Below, one piece after another: positions 36,744 through 44,833 of a stretch of DNA of 64,000 nucleotides. The notes beneath the pieces were generated by a model. The model made no database searches, was not told where the DNA came from, and saw only the letters and a program-made list of their open reading frames with translations. The translations under genes were made by a program, and so were the position numbers. Position 1 is the stretch's first letter. Every line of letters begins with the position of its first letter. This DNA is from Deltaproteobacteria bacterium (GTDB lineage Bacteria; Myxococcota; JADLHZ01). The stretch spans positions 30,245-94,244 of the forward strand of contig JADLHZ010000026.1 in assembly GCA_020848545.1 (NCBI GenBank), read 5' to 3'.

Positions 36744-37670
36744 ATGAGTCTTTTGGTCGTAGGTTCGGTCGCGTTCGACGGCGTCGAGACGCCCTTTGGC
36801 AAGCGCGACAAAGTGCTCGGGGGCTCGGCCACGTTCTTCTCGACGTCGGCGACGAACTTCACCCCGGTGCGCCTCGTCGCAGTCGTCGGCAACGACTTTC
36901 CGGAAGAGCACATCGACTACTTGAAGAGCCGCGGCGTCGACACCAAGGGCCTGGTGCGCGACAAGGACGGCAAGACGTTCTTTTGGCGCGGCAAGTACGA
37001 CTTCAACCTCAACAACTGCGAGACGCTCGAGACGCAGCTGAACGTCTTCGCGAACTTCAGCCCCGTCTTGCCTGACGGCTTCAGAGATAGTGAGTACGTC
37101 TTCCTCGCCAACATCGATCCGGTGCTGCAGCTGAAGGTGCTCGACCAGGTGCAAAAGCCGAAGCTCGTCGCGATGGACACGATGAACTTCTGGATCACCG
37201 GCAAGCGCAACGAGCTCGTGAAGGTGCTCGAGCGCGTCGACATGCTGATGATCAACGACTCCGAGGCGCGCCAGCTCTCCGGCGAGCACAACCTCGTGCG
37301 CGCCGCGAAGAAGATCCGCGCGATGGGCCCGAAGCACCTGATGTTGAAGCAGGGCGAGTACGGCGCGCTCTTGTTCTCCGGCGACGAAGTGTTCCGCGCG
37401 CCGGCGTATCCTCTGGAGAGCGTGTTCGATCCTACGGGCGCCGGCGACTCGTTCGCGGGCGGCGTCATGGGCTACCTCGCGGCCAACGGCGCCGGCACGA
37501 GCGAGCTGAAGCAAGCGGTCATCGCCGGCAGCGTGCTGGCTTCTTTTGTCGTCGAAGACTTCTCGATCGACCGCTTTCGCCGGCTGAACACCAACGACAT
37601 CCAAGAGCGCTTCAAGGCGTTTCACAAGCTGACCCACTTCGACGACACCCTGCGCTTGCCGAAGGTCTGA
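36744..37670 (+). CDS. PfkB-family sugar/nucleoside kinase
   Basis: This 308-residue ribokinase-like protein has the N-terminal strands LVVGSVAFDGVETP, a GG segment KVLGGSATFFS, the substrate-lid region, and the C-terminal signature DPTGAGDSFAGG with the catalytic Asp and anion hole. Length is normal. The substrate sugar or nucleoside cannot be told. It opens a five-gene operon, with AGGAGG at 36733-36738 five bases before ATG. The next gene begins two bases after its stop. Confidence 0.93.
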   Translation: MSLLVVGSVAFDGVETPFGKRDKVLGGSATFFSTSATNFTPVRLVAVVGNDFPEEHIDYLKSRGVDTKGLVRDKDGKTFFWRGKYDFNLNNCETLETQLNVFANFSPVLPDGFRDSEYVFLANIDPVLQLKVLDQVQKPKLVAMDTMNFWITGKRNELVKVLERVDMLMINDSEARQLSGEHNLVRAAKKIRAMGPKHLMLKQGEYGALLFSGDEVFRAPAYPLESVFDPTGAGDSFAGGVMGYLAANGAGTSELKQAVIAGSVLASFVVEDFSIDRFRRLNTNDIQERFKAFHKLTHFDDTLRLPKV

Positions 37671-37672
37671 AA

Positions 37673-38281
37673 ATGTCCGCGAAGGAATTCTTCCTCACCG
37701 AGCTGCCGCCGATCATCGCCGACATGAAGAAGGCTCTAGGCGATCGTGTGCCGAAGGTGAGCTACGACGTGGAGTTCGAGATCGACGGCGAGGGCATGTA
37801 CGCGGTCGTCGTCAAAGCCGGAGATGCTCAGGTCCGCCGCGGCGGCGCGCCGAACCCGATCGCGGCGCTGTCGTTCGCCAAAGAGACCTGGGACGAAGCG
37901 CTCGCGAAGATCGTGCGCCCGCGCTTGAAGCAAATGGCCACGCTCGACCCTTTGAAGGCGGAAGGCGAAGCGCAAAAGGAGCTCGCGCGCCAGCTCGGCG
38001 GCAGGAAGCCGGTCGCGCCAGAAAAAGCGCTCGAGGCGGTGAAGTCGTTGCCGCTGCGCGTGGTCCTCGACGTCACCGGCTCGAAGCACAAGTTCGAGCT
38101 GCGGCTCGCGGGCGCCGAAGAGGACGACCCGACGGTCACCGTCAGCATCAGCGAAGCGGACCTCGACGCCGTCGTCCACGCGAAGATCACGGCGCAGGAC
38201 GCGTTCAAGCAGGGCAAGCTGAAGATGAAGGGCGCCGTCACCACCGCCATGGCGCTGCTCAGCCGTTTGTTCGTCGTCTGA
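37673..38281 (+). CDS. SCP2-like sterol/lipid-binding protein
   Basis: This 202-residue cytosolic protein has a C-terminal ~80 residues that match the SCP2 fold pattern: VSISEADLDAVVHAKIT, then AQDAFKQGKLKMKGAVTTAM, the last part being typical of sterol carrier protein 2-like pockets that hold hydrophobic ligands. The N-terminal ~110 residues are less clear and may include a second such lobe. In the operon it follows the PfkB kinase and precedes the AarF/UbiB kinase. SCP2-like lipid binding (as in UbiJ) next to a UbiB-type kinase suggests a shared role in handling isoprenoid lipids, but that is inference. Confidence 0.75.
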   Translation: MSAKEFFLTELPPIIADMKKALGDRVPKVSYDVEFEIDGEGMYAVVVKAGDAQVRRGGAPNPIAALSFAKETWDEALAKIVRPRLKQMATLDPLKAEGEAQKELARQLGGRKPVAPEKALEAVKSLPLRVVLDVTGSKHKFELRLAGAEEDDPTVTVSISEADLDAVVHAKITAQDAFKQGKLKMKGAVTTAMALLSRLFVV

Positions 38282-38291
38282 CACTTCCCAC

Positions 38292-39713
38292 ATGAGCGAA
38301 GGCGCTACAGAGTCTCTGTCAGCCGAGCGCGTGCGGCTCGAACGCGAGCTCTTGCGCACGCGCGGCGAGGACTCACGCTGGCGCGACTTTTGGGCGATGG
38401 TCACGCACGCGCTGATGCTGTCGCAGATGATGGCGCGCTTCGTCGTCCGCTATTCGTGGGTGATCTTCCGTGCACGCGTCCTCGAGCTGCCGATCGCGCC
38501 GGCGAGGCTCGTCGCGTTGAATCGGCGCACCGCCGAAGAATACGTCCGCGCGGCGATGAAGCTGAAGGGCGGCACCATCAAGATGGGCCAGTTCATCTCA
38601 GCGCGCGCCGACGTCGTGCCGCGCGAGCTCGTCGAGGTGCTCGGGCAGCTGCAAGATCGCGTCGCGCCAGCGCCTTATGAATACGTCGCGCGCACGATCG
38701 AGGAGCAGTTCGGCAAGCCCGTCGACGCCGTGTTCTCGCGCTTCGAGCACGAGGCGGTGGCGGCGGCGTCGTTCGGCCAGGTGCACAAGGCGACGACGCG
38801 CGAAGGGGAAGCGGTCGTCGTCAAGGTGCTGCACCGAAACATCGAGCGCTCGCTCAAGGTGGACCTCGCGATCTTTCGCGTGGCAGTGTTCTTCTTCGGC
38901 CGCCTCTTCCCGACGTTCATGCTGCACCGGATCTACGACGAGATCGTGCTCGTGACGCTCGGCGAGCTCGACTACGTGCGCGAAGCCCAGAGCGCCGCGC
39001 GCGTCGGTAAGAACTTGGCGAACGATCGGCGCATCCGCGTGCCGCGCGTCATCTGGGACTACTGCAAGCGGCGCGTCTTGTGCTTGGAAGACATCAGCGG
39101 CCTGCGCATCGACGACAAGGCGTTGATCAAGAGCAAGGGCGCCGACCCGCGCGATGTCTTGCGCGCGGTCATCGGCGCCTATTGCCAGCAGATCTACGTC
39201 GACGGCTTCTTCCAGTCGGATCCGCACCCAGGGAACTTGTTCTTCTATCCGCCGGATCCTGCGAAGCCGGACCAGCCGCTGATCGGCATCATCGACTTCG
39301 GACAGGCCAAAGAGATGCCGAAGGAATTTCACGCGACGCTGCGCCAAGCGGTGACGGCGGTGATCCAAAAAGATCCCGACGCGTTCCTCGCCGCGATCGT
39401 GGCGATGGGTGTGGTCGAGGACGCCGAGATCCACAAGGTGCGGCACGTGGTCTTGAACCTCGGCGCGCAGATCAAAGACGGCACGCTGCGCGAGGTGATG
39501 GCGCTCGACTACGAAGCGCTCGCCAAAGACGTCATGCGCGCGCTCTCCGAGCTCGAAGCGTTCAGCGTGCCGAACGACCTCATCCTCTACGGGCGCACGC
39601 TCGGCATCCTGCAAGGGCTCACCTACTTGCTCGATCGCGACTTGCCGATCTTCGAGGTGGCGGCGCCGTACCTCATGGAGTTCGCGTTCGGGCGTGCGCA
39701 GGCTCGCCGGTGA
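38292..39713 (+). CDS. AarF/ABC1/UbiB-type kinase-like protein
   Basis: This 473-residue protein has the atypical kinase-like ABC1 motifs: the KxGQ signature as GGTIKMGQFISARAD, an Ala-rich nucleotide loop (EAVAAASFGQVHKA), Lys in VVVKVLHRN, a catalytic FFQSDPHPGNLFF and the metal motif IIDFGQAKE. UbiB/COQ8 members are ATPases that help extract lipid intermediates for quinone synthesis. The hydrophobic N-terminal segment (FVVRYSWVIFRARVLEL) suggests a membrane surface location. It begins 10 bp after the SCP2-like gene. Confidence 0.92.
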   Translation: MSEGATESLSAERVRLERELLRTRGEDSRWRDFWAMVTHALMLSQMMARFVVRYSWVIFRARVLELPIAPARLVALNRRTAEEYVRAAMKLKGGTIKMGQFISARADVVPRELVEVLGQLQDRVAPAPYEYVARTIEEQFGKPVDAVFSRFEHEAVAAASFGQVHKATTREGEAVVVKVLHRNIERSLKVDLAIFRVAVFFFGRLFPTFMLHRIYDEIVLVTLGELDYVREAQSAARVGKNLANDRRIRVPRVIWDYCKRRVLCLEDISGLRIDDKALIKSKGADPRDVLRAVIGAYCQQIYVDGFFQSDPHPGNLFFYPPDPAKPDQPLIGIIDFGQAKEMPKEFHATLRQAVTAVIQKDPDAFLAAIVAMGVVEDAEIHKVRHVVLNLGAQIKDGTLREVMALDYEALAKDVMRALSELEAFSVPNDLILYGRTLGILQGLTYLLDRDLPIFEVAAPYLMEFAFGRAQARR

Positions 39714-39729
39714 AGAGCAACCGCTTCGC

Positions 39730-41397
39730 ATGAGCGCGGATCTCGCCTTACTCTACGGCGATCGGGCGGCGGAGGTGCAAGCCGCGCTCGACGCGATCGC
39801 GGAGGCGTACCGAGCGCGGATCGTGGCGGCGCAGCGGCACGCGCGCGGCTTCGATCAAACGGACGCGGTGGTCATCGCCTATCCAGATCACTTGCAGCGC
39901 GCCGGCGAGGCGCCTCTGGCCACCTTGCACCGTTGGCTGCTCGCGCACGTCTCTGGCGCCGTGAGCACCGTGCACGTGCTGCCCTTTCATCCGAGCACGA
40001 GCTACGAGGGGTACGCGATCACCGACTACGAAGGCGTCGAGCCGCGCTTCGGCACCTGGGACGACCTGCATCGGATGCACGACGACTTCGAGCTGATGTT
40101 CGACTTCGTCCTCAACCACTGCTGGGCGTCGCACCCGTGGTTCACGCAGTTTCGCCGCGACGAGGCGCCCGGGCGTTCGTTCTTCATCACTGAAGCGGAT
40201 CCGCACGCGGCGTGGCTCGACGGCGTTTATCGCGCGCGCAGCTCGCCGCTCTTGCACCCGGTGGAGACGGCGAAGGGCGTGCGGCAGGTGTGGACCACGT
40301 ACTCCGAAGATCTCGTCGACCTCGATTGGCGTGAGCCGGCGTTGTGCGTCGAGATGTGCCGCGTGTTGCTCGACGCGGTGGCGCACGGCGCGCGCGTCAT
40401 TCGCCTCGACGCGTTCGTCTACATCTGGAAGAAGGCCGGCACGCGTTGCCTCGACTTGCCAGAGGGTCAAGCGTTGATCCGCGTCTTTCAGCGCTTGCTC
40501 GCGCAAGCCGGCGGCGAAGCGAGCGCGATCCTGCCATCGATCACCAACGTGGGTCAGGATCGGAATGTTCTGTACTTCGGCGATGGCGGCGCACGGCAGG
40601 CCGATCTCATCTACAACTTGCCGCTCTCGGCGCTCTTGCTTCAGGCGTTGTATGCGCACGACACGGCGCACTTGGAAGCCTGGATGCGCGCGCTGCCGCC
40701 GGCGCCTTCTGGCTGCGCGTACTTGAACCTGACGGCGTCGCACGATGGCGTGGGCCTGACGTGGCTGGCTGGGCTACTTCCGGAGCGCGAGATCGCCGCG
40801 CTCATCGCCGGCGCGAGCGAACGCGGCGCTTTGGTGTCGTTGAGGAAGAGCACGCGCGTGGCCGACGAGCGGCCGTGGGAGCTGAACGCGACGTATTTTC
40901 ACGCGTGCGCTCCCGGACGGGGCGAAGACGGGGCGCGCCACGTCGATCGCTTCTTGGCGACGCAAGCGGTGCTGCTCGGGCTGCGCGGTGTGCCGGCGCT
41001 GTATCTGACGTCGCTGCTCGCCGGGACGAACGACTACCAAGGCGTCGAGGCGAGCGGCGACAAGCGGGCGATCAACCGCGGGCGTTTTCACTTGGACGCG
41101 TGGGAGAAGAGGGCGGCGAACGCGAGGTCGGCGGAGGCGCAGGTGCTCGCGCGCTTGACGGCCATGCTGCGTGCGCGGCGCGAGAGCACGGCGTTTCATC
41201 CGGAAGGCGCGCAGGAGATCTTGCGCGCGCCGCCGGGGGTGTTCGCGTTCGTCCGGACGAGCCCGGATCGGCGCGAGCGGATGCTGTGCGTGACGAGCTT
41301 TCGCGAGGATCCTGTGGCGCTCGAGGCGAATGCGTTCCCAGGCTTTGCGCTGCCGCGATCTTTGTCGCCGTACGCAGCGCTGTGGATAGCCGGGTGA
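39730..41397 (+). CDS. GH13_18-like sucrose/glucosylglycerate phosphorylase homologue, acid/base Glu missing
   Basis: This 555-residue protein has the fold and order of GH13 subfamily 18 phosphorylases: TVHVLPFHPSTSYEGYAITD, DFVLNHCWASHPWF, nucleophile D227 in VIRLDAFVYIWKK and transition-state Asp D339 in TASHDGVGLTW. The usual acid/base Glu, in an ETNVPHxEN-like segment before YFGxG, is replaced: this protein reads ILPSITNVGQDRNVLYFGDG, with I271 in the Glu position and no Glu nearby. It may therefore be a degenerate enzyme, a transporter-like sensor, or may act by an altered mechanism. ATG 39730 gives a normal N-terminus; the gene starts 16 bp after the kinase and overlaps the next gene. 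Confidence 0.85.
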   Translation: MSADLALLYGDRAAEVQAALDAIAEAYRARIVAAQRHARGFDQTDAVVIAYPDHLQRAGEAPLATLHRWLLAHVSGAVSTVHVLPFHPSTSYEGYAITDYEGVEPRFGTWDDLHRMHDDFELMFDFVLNHCWASHPWFTQFRRDEAPGRSFFITEADPHAAWLDGVYRARSSPLLHPVETAKGVRQVWTTYSEDLVDLDWREPALCVEMCRVLLDAVAHGARVIRLDAFVYIWKKAGTRCLDLPEGQALIRVFQRLLAQAGGEASAILPSITNVGQDRNVLYFGDGGARQADLIYNLPLSALLLQALYAHDTAHLEAWMRALPPAPSGCAYLNLTASHDGVGLTWLAGLLPEREIAALIAGASERGALVSLRKSTRVADERPWELNATYFHACAPGRGEDGARHVDRFLATQAVLLGLRGVPALYLTSLLAGTNDYQGVEASGDKRAINRGRFHLDAWEKRAANARSAEAQVLARLTAMLRARRESTAFHPEGAQEILRAPPGVFAFVRTSPDRRERMLCVTSFREDPVALEANAFPGFALPRSLSPYAALWIAG

Positions 41398-42146
41398 GCT
41401 TTTCGCTTCGTTGCGTTGCGCTCGGCGAGCCTTTGGCCGACGCGTGGCTGGCGGATCCGCGCGCGAAGATCGTGTGCTGTGTGCGGCATGGTGAGGCGGC
41501 GCATCAGGTCCGGGCGGAGGAGATGAAGGCGAGGGGGATCGTGTGCCGCTGCGACGAGCCCGGCGGCGACAGGACGCAGTGTCCATACTTGGATCCGGCG
41601 TTGATCGACGCGCCGTTGACCGAGCGGGGGCGCGCGCAGGCGCATGCGACCGTCCTGCCGCGGCATGTTTCGCTCGTGCTGACGGCGCCGACGCTGCGCA
41701 CCTTGGAGACGGCGGCGATCGTGGCGGGCGGTGCGCGCATCGTTGCGGTGGAAGCGCTGCGATCGCGGGTGAGCGCCCATCGGCACACGCAGCGGTTGCA
41801 GGCGTCCGAGCTCGGCGCCCGTTTTTCTCAGGTGGATTTTGCCGGGGTTCCGGAAAATGACACCCTGTGGAACGGCGAGACCGAGTCGCGTGCGGTGCTC
41901 GATGCGCGGCTCGAAGATTTTCTGCGCACGCTCATGGCGCGGCCGGAGCGAGAGGTCGCGATCGTCACGCACTTTACGATTCTGCTGACCTTGTTTTCGT
42001 TGCCGACGGAGGGCTTCGTCGTCGGCGCGAATCTGGGGAGGGAGCGGGCGTTGTTCGATACGTCGCAGAGCGCCCATGCGGTGGCGCTGCGCGGGCCGGT
42101 CGGAGTGTCCGAGGTTCGGACGATCGTGGTGGCTGCGACGCTCTGA
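41394..42146 (+). CDS. Histidine phosphatase (phosphoglycerate-mutase-like)
   Basis: This 250-residue protein has the phosphohistidine motif [24 protein letters not shown], and the second catalytic His in AIVTHFTIL. The insert with [18 protein letters not shown] between motifs resembles the plant/fungal-type PGM-like phosphatases. Substrate unknown. The start is GTG at 41394, overlapping the previous stop by four bases (GTGA), so it is translationally coupled to the phosphorylase-like gene. Its TGA stop is also the first unit of a long TGAACC hexamer array. Confidence 0.87.
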   Translation: MSFSLRCVALGEPLADAWLADPRAKIVCCVRHGEAAHQVRAEEMKARGIVCRCDEPGGDRTQCPYLDPALIDAPLTERGRAQAHATVLPRHVSLVLTAPTLRTLETAAIVAGGARIVAVEALRSRVSAHRHTQRLQASELGARFSQVDFAGVPENDTLWNGETESRAVLDARLEDFLRTLMARPEREVAIVTHFTILLTLFSLPTEGFVVGANLGRERALFDTSQSAHAVALRGPVGVSEVRTIVVAATL

Positions 42147-42275
42147 ACCTGAACCTGAACCTGAACCTGAACCTGAACCTGAACCTGAACCTGAACCCAA
42201 ACCTGAACCCAAACCTGAACCTGAACCTGAACCTGAACCCAAACCTGAACCCAAACCTGAACCTGAACCCAAACC
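42144..42275. repeat. 22-unit hexamer array, composite repeat A left part
   Basis: Exactly 22 hexamers in one register: 17 TGAACC and 5 CAAACC units. The first unit supplies the stop codon of the phosphatase gene. Units follow a mixed order, with nine TGAACC first. Together with the next two parts it fills most of a 371-bp stretch without a gene (42147-42517). It reads as dipeptide repeats in some frames, but there is no start context and no support for coding. Confidence 0.85.
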
Positions 42276-42378
42276 TTGGCCGCGCTCGCGAGCCTGAGCC
42301 TGGCCCTAGCCCTGGCCTCTCCGTGCGCTGGAGGGGTTACGGCCAGGGCTAAGCTCACGCTCGCGAGCGCGGCCAAGG
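42274..42378. repeat. Inverted-repeat core of composite repeat A
   Basis: Arm 42274-42317 and arm 42341-42378 are near-complementary, with the first 20 bases (CCTTGGCCGCGCTCGCGAGC) matching exactly, around a 23-base loop. The element is long enough for a stable cruciform or RNA hairpin. The same core (TGGCCGCGCTCGCGAGCCT) occurs in repeat B at 56241. Confidence 0.8.
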
Positions 42379-42425
42379 CTTTCGGCCAGGGCTTTCGGCC
42401 AGGGTTTCGCGGCCAGGGTTCTGGC
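42371..42425. repeat. Four GGCCAGGG-type direct repeats, composite repeat A right part
   Basis: Units starting at 42371, 42384, 42397 and 42411 begin GGCCA(A/G)GG and are spaced 13, 13 and 14 bp. They follow the inverted core directly. Repeat B has the same order with a different spacer sequence. Confidence 0.7.
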
Positions 42426-42470
42426 GGCCTAAGGGCTGGGCGTGAGTCGATCTATGTCCCACAGCCGCGA

Positions 42471-42499
42471 TTTTCCTTCCCCGCCGCCGCGCGTAATAT
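42471..42499 (+). promoter_or_regulatory. Possible promoter for the caspase-like gene
   Basis: A good -10 box, TAATAT (42494-42499), lies 18 bp before the ATG, with a weak -35-like TTTTCC at 42471-42476 and a 17-bp spacer. The rest of 42426-42517 shows nothing else that I recognise. Confidence 0.35.
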
Positions 42500-42517
42500 G
42501 CTAACGCCCCCGGTCCG

Positions 42518-44233
42518 ATGTGGCTTCTGGCAGCGACCCTCGCACTCACGGTCCCAGTCGCCCCGGCGGCGCCGACCGAGCCGTTGCGCCACGTCATCGT
42601 CGTCGGTCTGAACCACAGCCCAAATCCGGCGTTGAAGCCGCTGCGCTACGCCGATGACGACGCCGTTCAGTACGCCCAGTTGTTCTCGCATTTTGCCGAT
42701 CGCGTGACCTTGCTCGCGGTGCTCGACGACGACACCCAGCGCGCCTCGCCGGACGCCGCGAAGCTCGCCCGGCCGCCGACGAAAAAAGCGCTCGCCGACG
42801 CTTTGAAGCAGAGCTACGCCGTGCTCGAAGAAGCGAGCCGTGCCGGGCGCCCGACCGAGCTGCTCTTCGTCTACGTCGGCCACGGCCAAGTGAACGCCCT
42901 CGGACAAGCGTCGGTCACCTTGCTCGACGCGGCGCTCACCCGAAACGACGTCTTCGAGCAGATCGTCGCCGCCTCGCCCGCCGATCACACGCACTTGCTC
43001 GTCGACGCCTGCCACGCGTTCGCGCTCGTCGCGGGCCGCGGCGAAGGCAAAGACGACGACGGCGACGCAGCGTTCGCGTCGTTCCTGAACGGCCACGATC
43101 TCGATCGCTACCCGAACGTCGGCTTCCTCACCGCCGCCACCGACTCGCAGCAGACGCACGAATGGTCGCGGATCAAGAGCGGCGTGTTCTCGCATCTCGT
43201 CCGCTCCGCGCTCTCGGGCGCCGGCGACGTCAACCACGACGGCGTGCTCGAATACAGCGAGGTCGCGGCCTTCGTCGACAACGCGAGCGTCGACCTCGGC
43301 GGCAAGGGCCAGCGCCTGCGCACCTTCGCCTGGCCGCCGCAGCGCGATCGCCGGCAGCCGATCGTCGACCTGCACAAAGCCAAAGACGTGCGCTTCGCGG
43401 TGCTCGGCGACGCGGTCAGCGGCCGGCTCTTCGTCGAGCGCGAGAGCGGCGAGCGCTGGGCCGAGTTCAACAAGCCCCGCGGCAAGAAGTGGACGCTCGC
43501 GCTGCCGCGGGAGCAGGTGTTCTTGCGCAACGATCAGAACGAGCTCGTCCTCGCGGCCTCGGAGCAAACGCTGCGCGTCGACGAGATGCCGAACGCCGCT
43601 TACGCCATCGACTCGCGCGGCTCCGCTGACGTGGCGCTGCAGGCGGCGCTGTTCAGCCGACCATTCGACGATGGCTACTACCGCGCCTTCGTGCAAGCGA
43701 AGCCGGAGCTGCATGCGGTGACCGAAGGCAAGCCGTTCTTGCTCGATGAAAGCACGGTGCGCCCGCGCGCGTTCTCGGCCGAGCTGTCCGCGGCCTACAC
43801 GATCGGCGGCTCCGGCCTCGTCATCGGCGCCGTCGAGCACGGCGGCCGCCTCGGCTTGCGCGTTCCGATCATCGAAGGCTTCGGCCTCGCCGGGACGGTC
43901 GACGTCGGCAGCACAGCCGTCGGCGCCGTGTCGGTCGTGCGCGGCTCGGTGCTCGCCGGCGCGTTCTATCGCTTCACGCTGCACCGCCGCGTCGGCCTCG
44001 GCTTTCAGCTCGATCTCGGCTGGGGCGCGATGAGCATCCTCGGCACGCCGCCGAGCACGGATCCGACGGTGGGCATCGGCCGCGCCGGGCTGTGGCTCGA
44101 CGTCTTGCTCGCCGGCGGGCTGGTCGCGGTGCTCGGGTTCAATGGCGAGGGCCAAGTCGTCACGGTCGACGGCCGCGAAGCGGTCAGAGGCGGCGTTGGC
44201 GGATCGTTCGGCCTCGCCTGGCGCTGGTTTTAG
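42518..44233 (+). CDS. Secreted caspase-like protein with EF-hand and beta-barrel tail
   Basis: This 571-residue protein starts with a signal peptide (LLAATLALTVPVAPAAP). Residues ~25-230 form a C14 caspase-like domain: HVIVVGLNHSPNPALKPL, catalytic H122 in YVGHGQ and C165 in LLVDACHAF. At 237-248 there is an exact EF-hand loop (DVNHDGVLEYSE, with D, N, D, G, L and E in place). From about 420 to the end there are amphipathic strands (LAGTVDVGSTAVGAVSVVRG; GQVVTVDGREAVRGGVGG), as in an outer-membrane barrel ending in Phe. The combination suggests a calcium-sensing peptidase held at the outer membrane. Bacterial caspase-like proteins often take part in death or defence, which is not shown here. 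Confidence 0.82.
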   Translation: MWLLAATLALTVPVAPAAPTEPLRHVIVVGLNHSPNPALKPLRYADDDAVQYAQLFSHFADRVTLLAVLDDDTQRASPDAAKLARPPTKKALADALKQSYAVLEEASRAGRPTELLFVYVGHGQVNALGQASVTLLDAALTRNDVFEQIVAASPADHTHLLVDACHAFALVAGRGEGKDDDGDAAFASFLNGHDLDRYPNVGFLTAATDSQQTHEWSRIKSGVFSHLVRSALSGAGDVNHDGVLEYSEVAAFVDNASVDLGGKGQRLRTFAWPPQRDRRQPIVDLHKAKDVRFAVLGDAVSGRLFVERESGERWAEFNKPRGKKWTLALPREQVFLRNDQNELVLAASEQTLRVDEMPNAAYAIDSRGSADVALQAALFSRPFDDGYYRAFVQAKPELHAVTEGKPFLLDESTVRPRAFSAELSAAYTIGGSGLVIGAVEHGGRLGLRVPIIEGFGLAGTVDVGSTAVGAVSVVRGSVLAGAFYRFTLHRRVGLGFQLDLGWGAMSILGTPPSTDPTVGIGRAGLWLDVLLAGGLVAVLGFNGEGQVVTVDGREAVRGGVGGSFGLAWRWF

Positions 44234-44354
44234 AACGTCCGATCTTGGCCCATCCGCGTTGTTGCTCGGTCGCTGCGCTGCTCGGCGTACAGGAAGTACG
44301 CCTGCGCTGCTCTCTCGGTCGCGCCTAGCGGCTGGACCAAGCTCGAACGTTCTA
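44231..44354. terminator. Symmetric dyad that includes both convergent stop codons
   Basis: TAGAACGTCCGATCTTGGCC (44231-44250) pairs with 44334-44354, about 17 of 20 positions. Each arm ends in a TAG stop, one for each gene. Inside is a perfect 7-bp hairpin, GGCGTAC (44284-44290) with GTACGCC (44296-44302) and loop AGGAA. The element covers the whole 118-bp gap. A bidirectional terminator is likely, though the symmetry is more than needed. Confidence 0.65.
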
Positions 44355-44696
44355 GCGGATCGGAGAGGACGGAGGCGACGCAGGCGGAGGCGGGCCACCG
44401 GGCTTCTTCTTCGGCCGCGGCTTCGGCACGTCGACCGTGATATCCCCGATCGGCGCGATGCGGCACGAGAGCCGCAAGTTCCCAGCCGTGCCGATGAATT
44501 TTTTCTCCTCGAAGCCCGCTGGCGGCAACTGCTCTGCGCCGCTGATGATTTTCACCCGGCACAGGCCGCAGGTGCCTTTGCCGCCGCAGGCCGTATCGAC
44601 GTCGATGCCGATGCCGCGCGCGGCGGCGAACACCGTGGTTCCGGGCGCGGCGTCGATCACTTGGTTTTGCGGTAGGACCGTAATCTTTGGCACTGA
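44352..44696 (-). CDS. 2Fe-2S ferredoxin
   Basis: This 114-residue plant-type ferredoxin has the cluster ligands in ACGGKGTCGLCRV, with the fourth Cys in LRLSCRIAP. The C-terminal tail is proline-rich (KPRPKKKPGG). GTG 44696 is used because it gives the usual VPKITVLPQNQ start and has AAAGG nine bases upstream. An ATG at 44750 would add 18 residues (MGAPANLPSEAS). It is a soluble electron carrier; its partner is unknown because no oxidoreductase is adjacent. Confidence 0.88.
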   Translation of the reverse strand, partial: SVPKITVLPQNQVIDAAPGTTVFAAARGIGIDVDTACGGKGTCGLCRVKIISGAEQLPPAGFEEKKFIGTAGNLRLSCRIAPIGDITVDVPKPRPKKKPGGPPPPASPPSSPIR

Positions 44697-44833
44697 AAGC
44701 GACCTTTGGCAGACGCTGGCTTCGGAAGGCAAGTTTGCCGGCGCACCCATGACCTGACGGTGGTATGATGGCGAGACCTTCGTAGGTCTTCGGACCATTG
44801 ACGAAGCAGGGGCGGGCGGAGAGAGAGAGCTGG

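Noticed and set aside
41828..42376. Frames reading through the hexamer array as LNLN or VQVQ repeats
   Set aside because: They simply translate the repeat; there is no independent start signal or conserved end.
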